This document shows positions 38,000-48,705 of a stretch of 64,000 bases of DNA, piece by piece. The stretch is from contig CM043965.1 of assembly GCA_014529385.2 (NCBI GenBank), forward strand, positions 59,922,433 through 59,986,432, read 5' to 3'. The notes beneath the pieces were generated by a model. It ran no database searches and was not told the origin of the DNA. It saw nothing but the letters and a program-made list of their open reading frames with translations. Origin of the DNA: Adiantum capillus-veneris. Lineage: Eukaryota; Streptophyta; Polypodiopsida; Polypodiales; Pteridaceae. Made by a program: the position numbers and the translations under genes. Each line of letters opens with the position of its first letter. Positions within the stretch are counted from its first letter, which is position 1.

Positions 38000-39139
38000 T
38001 TGACAGAGACTGAGGAGTATGTACTTAAAGAACTTCTCAAGGAATTTAGGGATATATTTGCTTGGACATATCATGATATGAAAGGTGTTCCACCTTCCAT
38101 GGTGCAACACACAAGTCCCATGAATAGCATGGATAAACCAGTTAAACAAAGACCCTACCCAATGAATCCTAAGTATGCAAAGATCATTCAAGAAGAGATT
38201 GAAAATCTTCTGAAATGCGGATTCATATACTCTATTGAGCACTCAGAATGCGTGTCCCCAATAGTTATTGTGCCGAAAAAGAATGGGAAACTCAGAGTGT
38301 GCATGGATCTCAACAAGGTCAATGTCACCACTAGGAGGGACCATTATCCCTTGCCATATTCAGAACATGTGCTTGAAAGAGTTGCAGGGAAGGAAGCTTA
38401 TAGCTTTTTAGATGGGTACTCTGGCTACAATCAAGTCATAACTGCACTCGAGGACCAAGCTAAAATAGCCTTTATAACCAAATTTGGAGTGTTCTCATTT
38501 TGTGCTATGGATTTTGACTGAACCAATGCCCCTGCTACCTTTCAAAGATTAATAAATACTACTTTTAGAGAATATTAGAGGGAGTTTTGCGAAGCTTTCT
38601 TAGATGATCTTTGTGTTTATTCCTCTTGAAAAGAACATCTATCATGTTTACAAAAAGTGTTTGAAAAGTATAGATTGTATCACATCTCCTTAAACCCTTT
38701 CAAATGCCAATTTTGGGTTAAACATGGAGTCATTTTAGGGCATATAGTGTCCAAAAATGGGATTTCCACAGATGAGAGAAAAATTAAAGGCATTGCTGAT
38801 TTTCCACCGCCTACAAACTATAAAGGAGCTCAAAGATTCATGGGCCATGTTACTTTTACCGAAGGTTTATTTTAAACTTTGCCGAGATAGCTCGTCCTTT
38901 GTACAAGCTTCTTATTGAGTTCCATTGAACCGAGGAGTGTGATCATGCTTATGAGTCATTAAAAAAGACCTTGACAAGCGCTCCCATTTTATGAGTGCCC
39001 GATTGGAATATAATTTTGCATGTACGTATTGATGCATCAAACTTTGCTATTGGGTGTGTTCTAGCTCAACTAGGAGAATATAAATTCGACTACCCCATTA
39101 GCTTTGTAAGTCGTCAATTAAATGATGCGGAGAGAAACT
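38000..39139 (+). pseudogene. Gypsy reverse transcriptase and RNase H start (copy 2)
   Basis: RT blocks include QRPYPMNPKYAKIIQEEI, CVSPIVIVPKKNGKLRVCMD and FLDGYSGYNQV, ending in a TGA at 38519. FLDDLCVYSS follows near 38597. RNase H (ILHVRIDASNFAIGCVLAQ, SFVSRQLNDAERN) retains its first Asp and is cut at 39139 by the next element. Confidence 0.85.
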
Positions 39140-39550
39140 TGTTAGCAACAAGCTAACACGGATACCATTTTTCGGGGTTCTCATTGTAAAAACACTTATT
39201 ATTTTGATAAATCGAGAATATTGTAACTCCTAGTTTCTTGGATAAACCTTGTAATTGATGAGCCGGGGTTACAAGCTTCTAGATTGTATCAACCTGTCAT
39301 TACTACTCTTTGGTAGACCTCCTACATTATTAGTTTTGACCACCAAAATCCTTGGCTAAGGTATAAAAGCCAATGTTTATAAGTTATTATTAAGTTTTGG
39401 ATAATGAAATACACAGGGTGAGCTAACAACACTCACCTCTATCCTTCTCGTGCTTCATACTCCCTCCCTGGTTGTCACATTGGAGTCCTGTTTGTTGCAT
39501 TGCAACCATAGGTAAGAGCTCTACGCATTGACGTAAATACATCACTATAA
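39140..39550 (+). repeat. LTR-like sequence joined to broken RNase H
   Basis: It starts TGTTAGCAACAAGCTAACA at the breakpoint. A TATAAAAG promoter box lies at 39362-39369. TTTTTGGCATCGCCGACCCG near 39558 resembles a tRNA-type primer-binding region. This suggests an LTR that inserted into or recombined with copy 2. The right border is not certain. Confidence 0.5.
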
Positions 39551-41918
39551 TTCGTAGTTTTTGGCATCGCCGACCCGTGGTCTAATTTCATCATAACTAG
39601 GAATTTACACTTTCAAATAAAAAACTAAGCATAGGCAGGGTATTGGGGCAGCATTGCTAAGCATTTAGATGCATTTTGGGTAAAACACGACTAGGTCAAA
39701 AATCCACTGCCGATGAGTGATTGGCTTTTGGTGATTTCAGTCACTTGAGTGTAGCTTGAGTGAGATGCGAGTTGTTAGTTGTTTTCCAAGAGATTGACAC
39801 CCTCTTGTAACCTCTATGCACTAGTCGAGTCAGCTTCATCCTATGGATTGACAACTTAATCGCGGTTCTCGCTAATACTGCAATAAGATATGATAGTGAG
39901 GTTAGACACCCGTCCCACATTTGATACCGTTGTTGGGGAACGAAGAGACCTAAACTCGGGAAAAGCACGACCGTCTTGTGAAGTTATGTTTTAACTTCCT
40001 CTAGGATCCCCTAGAGTTCAAAACTTTCCTTTAGAAACCACATAGCTTAAGATTGTTGTCTTTTGTTGTGTAGAGGTAGCTTGGAAGTATCGTACTTGAC
40101 GAGTGCCTTTAAAATTGTAGGATTGTAGAGATAGAGTAGGATTTTGAGGATGATTGGTAGATGAGACAAGTCTTAAGATCAATGCTCAGGTAACCATAAA
40201 AAACAAGAAAATGAGTGTTTGTGAACACTTTCCACAACCCCATTGCATGAGAATCTAGGAGTAGGGTAAGTAGGATCCAAGGTGGATTTCAGAACATTGC
40301 TTTCTCTGAAAGAATCATTGTGAGTTGTTATTGGAAGTTGTAAAATTTCTGGTCTACGGTTAGAAATAGGATGAAAAGACTCCAAACCACTCAATCTGAC
40401 TGGAGAGTAAGCCTAAAAGTTGTATGAACCAATGGGTAAGCTCAAGGACACTTTGAGGTAGAAATTGAAAGAGTTTTGACTTGATTCATAGGCTTAACAC
40501 TAGAATGGTAACCTAACAGGACATAAAAGTGTCCTTTCAGGGTTTTGGGAAAAATTTCCAAAACCATAGTAGTTCCACTCTTTTTGAAAAATCCTTTCAT
40601 GAGCTTATAGTTCAATAACTACTACATATGGAAAAAATGAGAAACTTGTAATTTTTCTCATCCCTTGGTCAACACTCACCTCTCTCCTTCTCGTGCTTCA
40701 TACTCCCTCCCTGGTTGTCACATTGCAGTCCTGTTTGTTGCATTGCAACCGTAGGTAAGAGCTCTACGCATTGACGTAAATACATCACTATAATTCGTAG
40801 TTTTTGGCATCGCCGACCCGTGGCCTAATTTCATCATAACTAGGAATTTACACTTTCAAATAAAAAACTAAGCATAGGCAGGGTATTGGGGCAACATTGC
40901 TAAACATTTAGATGCATTCTGGGTAAAACACGACTAGGTCAAAAATCCACTGCCGATGAGTGATTGGCTTTTTGTGATTTCAGTCACTTGAGTGTAGCTT
41001 GAGTTAGATGCGAGTTGTTAGTTGTTTTCCAAGAGATTGACACCCTCTTGTAACCTCTATGCACTAGTCGAGTCAGCTTCATCCTATGGATTGACAACTT
41101 AATCGTGGTTCTCGCTAATACTGCAATAAGATATGATAGTGAGGTTAGACACCCGTCCCACATTTGATACCGCTACTAGGGAACGAAGAGACCTAAACTA
41201 GGGAAAAGCACGAGCGTCTTGTGAAGCTACTTTAACTTCCTCTAGGATCCCCTAGAGTTCAAAACTTTCCTTTAGAGACCACATAGCCTAAGATTGTTGT
41301 CTTTTGTTGTGTAGAGGTAGCTTGGAAGTATCGTACTTGGCGAGTGTCTTTAAAATTGTAGGATTGTAGAGATAGAGTTGGATTTTGAGAATGATTGGTA
41401 GACGAGACAAGTCTTAAGATCAATGCTCAGGTAACCATAAAAAACAAGAAAATGAGTGTTTGTGAACACTTTCCACAACCCCATTGCATGAGAATCTAGG
41501 AGTAGGGTAAGTAGGATCCAAGGTGGATTTCAGAACATTGCTTTCTCTGAAAGAATCATTGTGAGTTGTTATTGGAAGTTGTAAAATTTCTGGTCTACGG
41601 TTAGAAATAGGATGAAACGACTCCAAACCACTCAATCTGACTGGAGAGTAAGCCTAAAAGTTGTATGAACCAATGGGTAAGCTCAAGGACACTTTGAGGT
41701 AGAAATTTAAAGAGTTTTGACTGGAGAGTAAGCCTAAAAGTTGTATGAACCAATGGGTAACCTAACAGGACATAAAAGTGTCCTTTCAGGGTTTTGGGAA
41801 AAATTTCCAAAACCATAGTAGATCCACTCATTTTGAAAAATCATTTCATGAGCTTATAGTTCAATAACTACTACATATGGAAAAAATGAGAAACTTGTAA
41901 TTTTTCTCATTCCTTGGT
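39430..41918. repeat. 1,242-bp tandem duplication of LTR-like DNA
   Basis: Unit 1 (about 39430-40671) and unit 2 (about 40672-41918) are nearly identical; both start near CACTCACCTCT.TCCTTCTCGTGC. A minus-oriented LTR edge is visible in unit 1: TGTTGGGGAACG at 39931, next to ACGGTATCAAA on the minus strand. Unit 1 carries the CACTAGAATG terminus at 40498. In unit 2 that spot is replaced by a short duplication of the AGTAAGCCTAAAAGTTG segment. The short open frames are duplicated with it and are not genes. Confidence 0.85.
40494..40497. other. Left TTAA target-site duplication
   Basis: TTAA directly precedes CACTAGAATGG. The same tetranucleotide directly follows the right terminus at 52632-52635. 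Confidence 0.6.
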
Positions 41919-43357
41919 CACTACAAGCCTCCAAAGTTGATGGACGAGTGCATTTTGCCCAAAACAACAATATCTTACGGTTGATTGCATATAAATAAGA
42001 GTGGGGATTTTTGTAGGACATGAGATAAAATGCCCCGTTAACTTCAATGGGTTGGTGACCAAAACATATGGTTGATTTTACCTCACTATTTGTTTTCTGA
42101 GCAAAAAAAATAGGTACAAAAAAGTTGCATTTTTGCCATTCTGCGGACCTATCATCAAAGTTTCTATAGTCACGCTCAATACAGATACTATATACATGTT
42201 TTCTTAGTTCCCTTTGGGCCTTTGGATTCAAAAGGAGCCATGGAGCATGTCAAAAGGATAATAGGTCTCTTACAATTGGAACCTTGGGGGCAATGATAAA
42301 GTGCTAAATACAACAAACATAAAAAACTGGGTTTAGCATTATGACCTCTAGAAACCCATAGAAACTACTCAATATCTAGCCAAGTTTGTTGTCTATGATT
42401 AGATATGGTTACTACCTACAAAATACACACAATTGGCCTAAGAAACTAGTAATATTGAGAAAGTTATACTTGCTACTCTAAAATGTATCGTATTCTTCAG
42501 CAATCAAAGATTCAACCATTATCATATACTATGCTATATAGCATATTAGGTTCCCCAAAACTCAAGGAAGATTAGCTTTATGTTATACATTACACTTACA
42601 CAATCAAAATTGAATTTGGATATCAAGAAAGCCACAAAAAACAATCATAAAACAGTAGGAAAAATATGGACTCTCCTTGGGCCTTTTTGATTAGTGAAGG
42701 CTTAAGGGAGAACCAATGAGAAGGCTCTTGGGATATCACCCAGAGGGGGAGGAATGGTAGGGGTGCAGCCTAATTGTCTCCCTCTTCAATGCTTGGTTCT
42801 TAGAGAGAGGTGGGAGGTAGGCTAGGGGGGGGGGGGCTAAATTGGAGGAGAGAGGTGTCATAAAAGAGGGAGGGACCCCCCAAAAAAAAACGTGCATGCT
42901 TAAAAACCCTAAAAATTGAAATTTTTTTAAAAGTTCCAAAGTTGACCCATTTGCCTCCAAAACTGCCCCAAAACATAAACTAACTTTAAAAAGTCAATTT
43001 TTCCCCCCAAAATCCACTTTTTTTTCTCTCCCTCATTACTTTTCTCTCCCACACTCTCCCTCTTCTCCCTCCTCCCATTCTCTCTCTACAGTCAAGGCAA
43101 CCATAGCCAAGAGCTTTCCACCACTCTCTTCCTCTCTCTCCATAGCTCCCCCTTCTCTCACACCTCCATCAACCCTCTACAGTCCCACACTCCATAGCCC
43201 ACAGCTCCACTATCCTCTCTACCTCTCTACCTCTCACTCCTCCCCTCTTTCTCTATCTCCACTGTCAAAGCCACCATAGCCACCATAGGCAGCTCACCTC
43301 ACCCTCCCCTCAGTACTCAACTCTTTCAAATCCTTTCCTAAGCCCAACTTCCCAAGC
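41919..43357. other. Left subterminal region of the H3-bearing element
   Basis: Non-coding. It has diverged inverted similarity to 51.7-52.6 kb and a G tract at 42826-42838. A pyrimidine-rich leader (43020-43340) precedes the first plus-strand gene. No reliable open frame. Confidence 0.5.
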
Positions 43358-44553
43358 ATGTCCACGCATAGACGGCCCAAACCAGAGATAGAGGAGCTTG
43401 TGTTGCACAACACAAAAGACTCAGAGGGGGTATGGATCCCACAAGTATTCAAGAAGGGTGCATGGATCTACATGAAACCGTCACGTGCTGGACCTCATCG
43501 CGTAAGGTGTCGAGGTGTATTGGAACGTCATTGGAAGGGCCGGCTATTGGCATTCAAAGAAACAAAGTCCGGAATGGTGGCCATCGTGCAACACGTCTAC
43601 AGTGCAGCTGAGCTCCACCTCAAGATAGCTTCAACTCAATTTTCACCTCATTGTAAGTTTTCATGGTTTAGCTATCCCATGCATATGTCATGTTTACGTT
43701 TATGTGATCATTATGTTTAACTAAGGGCATTTGTAAAGATGTTTTTCCATCCAGCTTAGTTAAGGAGCAGCCGCTTGAGTGCCTCTCAGGCACGTTCATG
43801 GTTGTGCATGCTCACATTGGGGAGCTTATGTTTCCTAATGTTTCATCGAAAAAACTTACCGAGCAGCGAATATTCATGTACTCCCACAAGTACGTGGTGC
43901 CGAAGTCAAGCCAAAGCTATGGTAGGTTAGAAGCCGTGGAGACACCCTCATTGCAGAGTGCAGAATGGCCAACTCCAGACCATTGGGCTTTGCTTTCTTT
44001 CAAGAGCAAGGTGCTGCAAGATTTCCAAGGGTCCCTAAAGTTTGGTAAGGCAACCAGATTGGTGGGTCTCAGTTGGCATTGTCCCATTCATTTGTTTGTG
44101 CATGCATTCCGCTCTCTACCGATTGTAGAAACACCAACAATTTTTGTTTGCAAAGAAGTTGACATAGATGCAATGGACACCATTCTAGGTGTCAATTGGG
44201 GCTATGTTGACGGTTTGCATGATGGTGACCGTTATAAGTGCAATGTGTCCCCCACAGAGCTTTGCCTTCGGTATTTGAAAGCAAGGTGCACCTTGTATGC
44301 ACGGTTTAGCTATGAGAGGTGGATGCACAAACGTGGCAAATGGATACCCTTGCAGCTGACAGCCGAAGAGATTCAATCCTTTAAAATTCGTGTCCGCATG
44401 CCCAATAACGAGGTGGAGGTGGAGGTGGTTGCAGTGAATCCGCATTGGACTCTTGCCACTCTTCGGGAACACTTTGTCATAATGGGATTCGAGGATGTCG
44501 GTAATGCAAGTTTCAAACTAGAACAACGCAAGGTCTGCTTTGTGCTTGCTTAG
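43358..44553 (+). CDS. Element gene 1, protein of unknown function (362 aa, two exons)
   Basis: Exons 43358-43652 and 43760-44553 join in frame (donor GTAAGT, acceptor CTTAG) to give 362 residues with no stop, which supports the model. The start is the first ATG after a CT-rich leader (MSTHRRPKPEIEELVL). No known domain was recognised. The first exon is Lys/Arg-rich with WKGRLLAFK. The middle is mixed with several Trp and His. The last 60 residues alternate β-like hydrophobic and charged stretches (IRVRMPNNEVEVEVV…TLATLREHF), which could be a small β-grasp-like fold, but this is weak. It lies 369 bases upstream of gene 2 on the same strand within the TTAA-flanked element, so an accessory role in transposition or host interaction is inferred. 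Confidence 0.75.
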
Positions 44554-44833
44554 CTACCTTTTCTTATTTTTTGTGGGTTTTTGTATTTTGATTGGCCATT
44601 TTTGGTTGTATAGATTGGAAGGCGGATGGAGGCCACTATGCTTGTTTACAAAGATTGGGCTACAGACGAAATCATCTTGTCTAAGTGAATTGGCTAGTAA
44701 CTTTAATCGTTTATATATTGGATATTTTATTAAAGATTTTGAAAAGTTTTAAGGTGTTGTACTTGAGTTTTAAGGTGGTGTAAATTTATTTTTTAAATGA
44801 ATATTTTTTATTTTTTTCGAGATGGAATATGTC

Positions 44834-44840
44834 TATATAA
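44834..44840 (+). promoter_or_regulatory. TATA box of element gene 2
   Basis: TATATAA lies 82 bases upstream of the chosen ATG (44922), a usual distance for a plant promoter with a short leader. An upstream in-frame ATG at 44880 is also possible. Confidence 0.6.
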
Positions 44841-44921
44841 GGAGGACCACCTCCTCATTTCACCATTTTCATCCCAGCATTGCAGAGAGACCTAGCATAC
44901 CCAATCACGCAAAGAGAAGAA

Positions 44922-46483
44922 ATGGCTACTACTAGTGCTTTAGATGCATTCCTTACTGAGGTTAGGCATGCAAATCGCCCTAAGCTTCAAGCATTTTTCA
45001 CAACCCAACCCGATTTGGAAACCACCTTGACCCTCCACTCTCAATCTCTTGAGCACATTACTTCATACATTTCCACGTGCATGGGGAGATTCATTGTTGA
45101 GTTACCAAACCGGCCAGGGCAATGGGTCCCTGAAGGCCTTCTCCACCACATCTACCAAGGGGACAGGCCATTTCATCAGCGGCTTGCACGCTTTGCTACC
45201 ATAGCACAACCCGCCGGACAATATGTGCGGCTTGAAGCTGATGATGTGCGAGCAATGCGTAAGGGAAGGATCAGAAACACTTTTTTCTCTGTTCAAGACA
45301 TAATGATCTTCCTCCTTCACAAGTGCCCAGCAGGCCCTGACGTAGTGCTACCTCACTTGCAGATCGGAGGGGTATTGGTTGATGTGAAGGACCCCAAGCC
45401 CGCGGCCATTGACTCATCCGCAGAGGAGAGGACGCTTGCCTTGACCTACCCTGTAGGGATTCAAGGCCTCTTGGAGGCCTCTCCATCAATCGGTTCATCC
45501 TCCGGACCGCCAGAAGGAACCACCACTCGGGATGCCATCCCTGAGGTAGAGATTACCCGCTTCTCCTCCATTGTGGTGGGTGGGGAGGAGTTTGTGTTTA
45601 TGCACGATCTGGAGAATTCCTTTGAGCTTCGCATGGATGAGTGTTTCACCATCCTCGATGCCCATGGCAAGTTTGATCTTGATACCACCACCTCCCATGG
45701 CGATGATCTCCTACTGCCCATGGGGAATACTTTGGCGGACACAGTGGCGATCGCACAAGCCGAGGTGGCAACGACCGAGCAGGCCAAGGTCTCTGAGGAG
45801 GAGTTTGTGGTCGTGCAAGCCATGTGTTTGGCTAAAAGCACAAGAGTGGATTCACCACCACCTGCTGCAACACCTGTTTTGCTTGATCCAAAGGGGAAGT
45901 CAAGCGTGGATCTTTACTTGCACCCGGATGCCGATGAGGAGGATCGTAGACAAGAGGTATATATTCTCACTTACATTTGATTGTTACAAATGATTTTGTT
46001 AATGTTATATGATAATTCTATGCCATATCTCCAAAAACCTATGTTCTGCAGGATGTTCTGGAGGATGAGGCCTGGGCGCAACGGTCAGGGGGGAGGAGGA
46101 CGCCGTTCGGACCTCAAGCGGCACTTGCTCACTACCTTGTCACACTTCCCACTGGTGTCGTGGTGTTTGTCCATGCTGACTACTCTCCCAATGGTCGCTA
46201 CAACATTTTTTCTCTCCGTTCACTCTCCAAGGCATTGTGTTTAACAACACTTGCCCAAACGGCCAACCTTGTAGTGCTTGTAAAGAAAGATTTTGCAATA
46301 TCCACATTCGGTGTAAACTTTCGCGGGCGCCTTATTGCCCATGTCGGCATGAACCAAGATGTAGGGGTTAATGACACCCAAGAAATAACAACCACTTTAC
46401 TTAACAAGGAGCCACCCCAAAAGGCCAAGCGCCAGAAAATTGTAATTAGAAAGATCCTAAATCAAAAGCCGGATATCATGTAA
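44922..46483 (+). CDS. Element gene 2, protein of unknown function (488 aa, two exons)
   Basis: Exons 44922-45956 and 46052-46483 join at phase 0 (donor GAG|GTATAT, acceptor TTCTGCAG) into 488 residues without a stop. The N-terminal half is helical and neutral (ALDAFLTEVRHANRPKLQAF…, then WVPEGLLHHIYQGD, then RKGRIRNTFFSVQDIMIFLL). The middle is acidic and Ser/Thr-rich, rich in E, D and V. The C-terminal exon has HYLVTLPTGVVVFVHADYSP and ends in a Lys-rich tail (PPQKAKRQKIVIRKI) that may be a nuclear signal. I recognise no family. ATG 44922 was preferred for its context (AGAAATGGCT) and distance from the TATA box. Starting at 44880 would add 14 residues. It is co-oriented with gene 1 and converges on the H3-like gene. 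Confidence 0.75.
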
Positions 46484-46720
46484 AGCATTGATTTCTTTAA
46501 TGAAACTACTTTTTGCTGTCTATGACTCTCTTTCTTGCAAGGTTTTGAATTTCTTATATGTTGGGCTTCCATTGTGTATGAGAAGCACCATAATTTCTCC
46601 TATGACTACTAAAGGGTCTGGCAGGCATTAAAATTTAAAAAATGCATACTTTGTTATATCTAGGCTTCCAAAGTTATGTATGTGCCTAGTAAAGGGCTTG
46701 GAAGTCCCTAAAATATGCTG

Positions 46721-46784
46721 CCACAAGGGCGCGCACTGGGGCTTTCCATCAGCTGATGAACTGTGCAAATGGGCGCCCTTGTGG
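46721..46784. repeat. Hairpin A between convergent genes
   Basis: CCACAAGGGCGC (46721-46732) and its exact complement (46773-46784) frame a 40-base loop that holds the palindrome CATCAGCTGATG. It lies 240 bases after the gene 2 stop. Confidence 0.8.
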
Positions 46785-46849
46785 CTAATGAAATTGGACA
46801 CATCTAAGAGCATACCCAGGTACAAAACAGAGTAACAAGACATTAATAC

Positions 46850-47110
46850 CCAGTTGCAAAAGAGAAAGACATGGATACCCAGCTAACCTTAAACCCATCT
46901 TGCCCCAGATACCTAAAGTTGTATCAACAAACCATAAGAGTAAACTGTGGCAATATCTAAGCCCTTTTTGGAGTATAGGAGCATACCCAGTTACAAAACA
47001 GAGTGACCAGGTAACCTTAATCCCATCTTTCCCTAGATACCTAAAGTTGTATTAACAAACCACAAGAGTAAACTTTGTGGAAATATCTAAGCCCTTTTTG
47101 GAGTATAGGA
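46850..47110. repeat. Tandem 128-bp duplication
   Basis: Segments around ACCTAAAGTTGTAT (46911 and 47039) and CTAAGCCCTTTTTGGAGTAT repeat with a 128-base period and about 90 percent identity by eye. Non-coding, in the intergenic space of the element. Confidence 0.8.
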
Positions 47111-47243
47111 CTGACATGGACTAAGGGGGGATGATTGCCAACAACATCTATGCTAATTGAAGCATTGAAGGAAACAAAACATACTTATTGCTTGTCAAAA
47201 TTGTCTGGAAACCACTGGAAAGTGTCTGGAAAGCACTAGGAAA

Positions 47244-47317
47244 GGCTGCCACAAGGTCGCGTATTATGTCCATCCATAGGCCTCTGGAAGCCCCAAATGC
47301 GCGCCCTTGTGGCAGCC
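47244..47317. repeat. Hairpin B between convergent genes
   Basis: GGCTGCCACAAGGTCGCG (47244-47261) pairs with 47300-47317 at 17 of 18 positions. The core CCACAAGG.CGCG is the same as in hairpin A. Confidence 0.8.
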
Positions 47318-47697
47318 AATTTGGGGGCATTCCAAGCCATTTTCAACACTTTGTAGATGTTTTTTCCATGCAATAGTGAGTCACATAGCATGGATACATC
47401 AGGAAGTGCATGCCCCACTTAGCCAAGGTGCTAAACGTAGGCAATTTTTCACAATAACAAGCTAATGGCTACATACATACAATAGAAGGTAGACAAAACT
47501 TGAACCAGTGCTACATTGCATGGTATAGAATTAAAACAATACAATGCGCAGTGGGGTATACAATAAAAGACGCTTATATTCAAATTCTTCCCAATACAAT
47601 GCACAAAGTGGGATATACAATCAAAAGACGCTTGTATTCAAATTCTTCCCAATCTTGGAGTTCCGTAAATACAAAAAGGTTGATGCCTAATTACAAG

Positions 47698-48564
47698 CTA
47701 CTCCTCATGGCGCAAACGGCGAGCAAGCTGCATATCCTTGGGCATAATGGTTACACGCTTTGCATGGATGGCACAGAGGTTAGAATCCTCGAATATGCCA
47801 GTTAAATATTGCTCTGCTGCCTCTTGGAGTGCTTCTATGGCCACGGCGCCCATCCGAAACTGAGTGTTGTACAATTGCAAAACCTCCCTGCATAGCCTTG
47901 CAAAAGGGGCCCTCCGAATCAAGAGCTCGGTGCTCTTTTGATAGTGTCGAATCTCCGCAAAAGCACGGCTGCGCTTTCGTACCTTCTGAGGTCGACGTGG
48001 AGGTGCATTTTTGGCACGAGTCAGGACACCTTGCTTCCTCTTCTTGTAGACAATGCTCTTTATCTTTTTTTTCTGCACAGGTAGTTCCAACACGTCATAA
48101 TCTGATTCCACCCACTCTCCATCTGATTCGTTCTCTTCACTATTGACCGGATGTGATGGTGTAGGTCCACTCCCTTTAGGAAGTGTCTTACCCCCAATAG
48201 ACATGTGAGCCTGATAAGTTTGTATTTGGACGCCAACCCATGGGGCATCTTCATCCGTTTGTGTCTCTTCAGAGCCTTCTGATGGTTGCTTTTGGCTGTT
48301 TGTTTCTTTGCCTTGGTCGCTCTCATCCTCCCTGTTGCCATCAGAATCGTTGAAGTCCGATGAATACTAGACAACAAGGCAATGCTTCCGTCTCTCTTTT
48401 GCTGCTGTAGAGGACTGGCCATGCTGATTTGAAGCTCCAGCTTCTTCTGTGTGGACTTCACCTTGAGCTTGTGAAGTTCCAGCTTCTGTTGCTGTACCTT
48501 TGAGTTGTTGGCCATCCGGCCCCTCTGGATATGCAATCCTAGCCGTTTGTTTTGTTCTTGCCAT
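47698..48564 (-). CDS. Transposon-borne divergent histone H3
   Basis: The frame from ATG 48564 to the stop at 47698 has 289 codons. Residues 1-9 are MARTKQTAR, identical to the canonical H3 start, then I-A instead of K9-S10. Residues 67-195 form a long linker, acidic first ([13 protein letters not shown]), then basic ([17 protein letters not shown]). Residues 198-288 are an H3 histone fold: [18 protein letters not shown] (αN), [20 protein letters not shown] (α1-loop 1), [19 protein letters not shown] (α2) and [20 protein letters not shown] (loop 2-α3). Loop 1 has canonical H3 length, not the longer CENH3 form. K56-, K115- and K122-like residues are kept, and K79 is Asn. In the family, H3 pairs with H4 in nucleosomes. 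An in-frame TAG is codon 66 (48369-48367). It sits in a good splice acceptor (TTGTTGTCTAG), so it may end a ~93-base intron with a weak donor, or be a nonsense mutation. Canonical H3 has 135 residues. Confidence 0.85.
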
Positions 48565-48608
48565 GGTAGCACCTAGTAGGGAAAATGACAAAATGAGCCC
48601 CTTCAACC

Positions 48609-48616
48609 TTTAAATA
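48609..48616 (-). promoter_or_regulatory. TATA-like box of the H3-like gene
   Basis: TATTTAAA on the minus strand, about 45 bases upstream of ATG 48564. This is a plausible core promoter, although the spacing gives a very short leader. Confidence 0.4.
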
Positions 48617-48705
48617 GGTTTTTTTGAGATTTGGGCCCTTTCACACTATGCGGCCAATTGAGTGAAACTCAAATAAATCAATTGAATTTAACAACTAAAC
48701 CTGGA

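Larger units (their letters stand above)
33234..39139 (+). mobile_element. Ty3/gypsy retrotransposon, copy 2, same family as copy 1
   Basis: It is collinear with copy 1 from 33830 onward, with about 600 bases more of the gag side. It ends abruptly inside RNase H (…NDAERN) at 39139, where TGTTAGCAACAAGCTAACA begins. The same region continues in copy 1 as CTTTEREG, so 39139/39140 is a clean junction. Compared with copy 1 it is less rearranged around the protease. Confidence 0.85.

Noticed and set aside
40179-41635. Two identical 71-codon minus-strand frames as duplicated genes
   Set aside because: They are copies within the 1,242-bp tandem duplication of LTR-like DNA, with no domain or conservation beyond the DNA repeat.
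47698-48564. Reading the histone as a centromeric CENH3
   Set aside because: Loop 1 has the same length as canonical H3, the αN and α3 blocks are canonical, and the ARTKQTAR start is absent from CENH3 tails.
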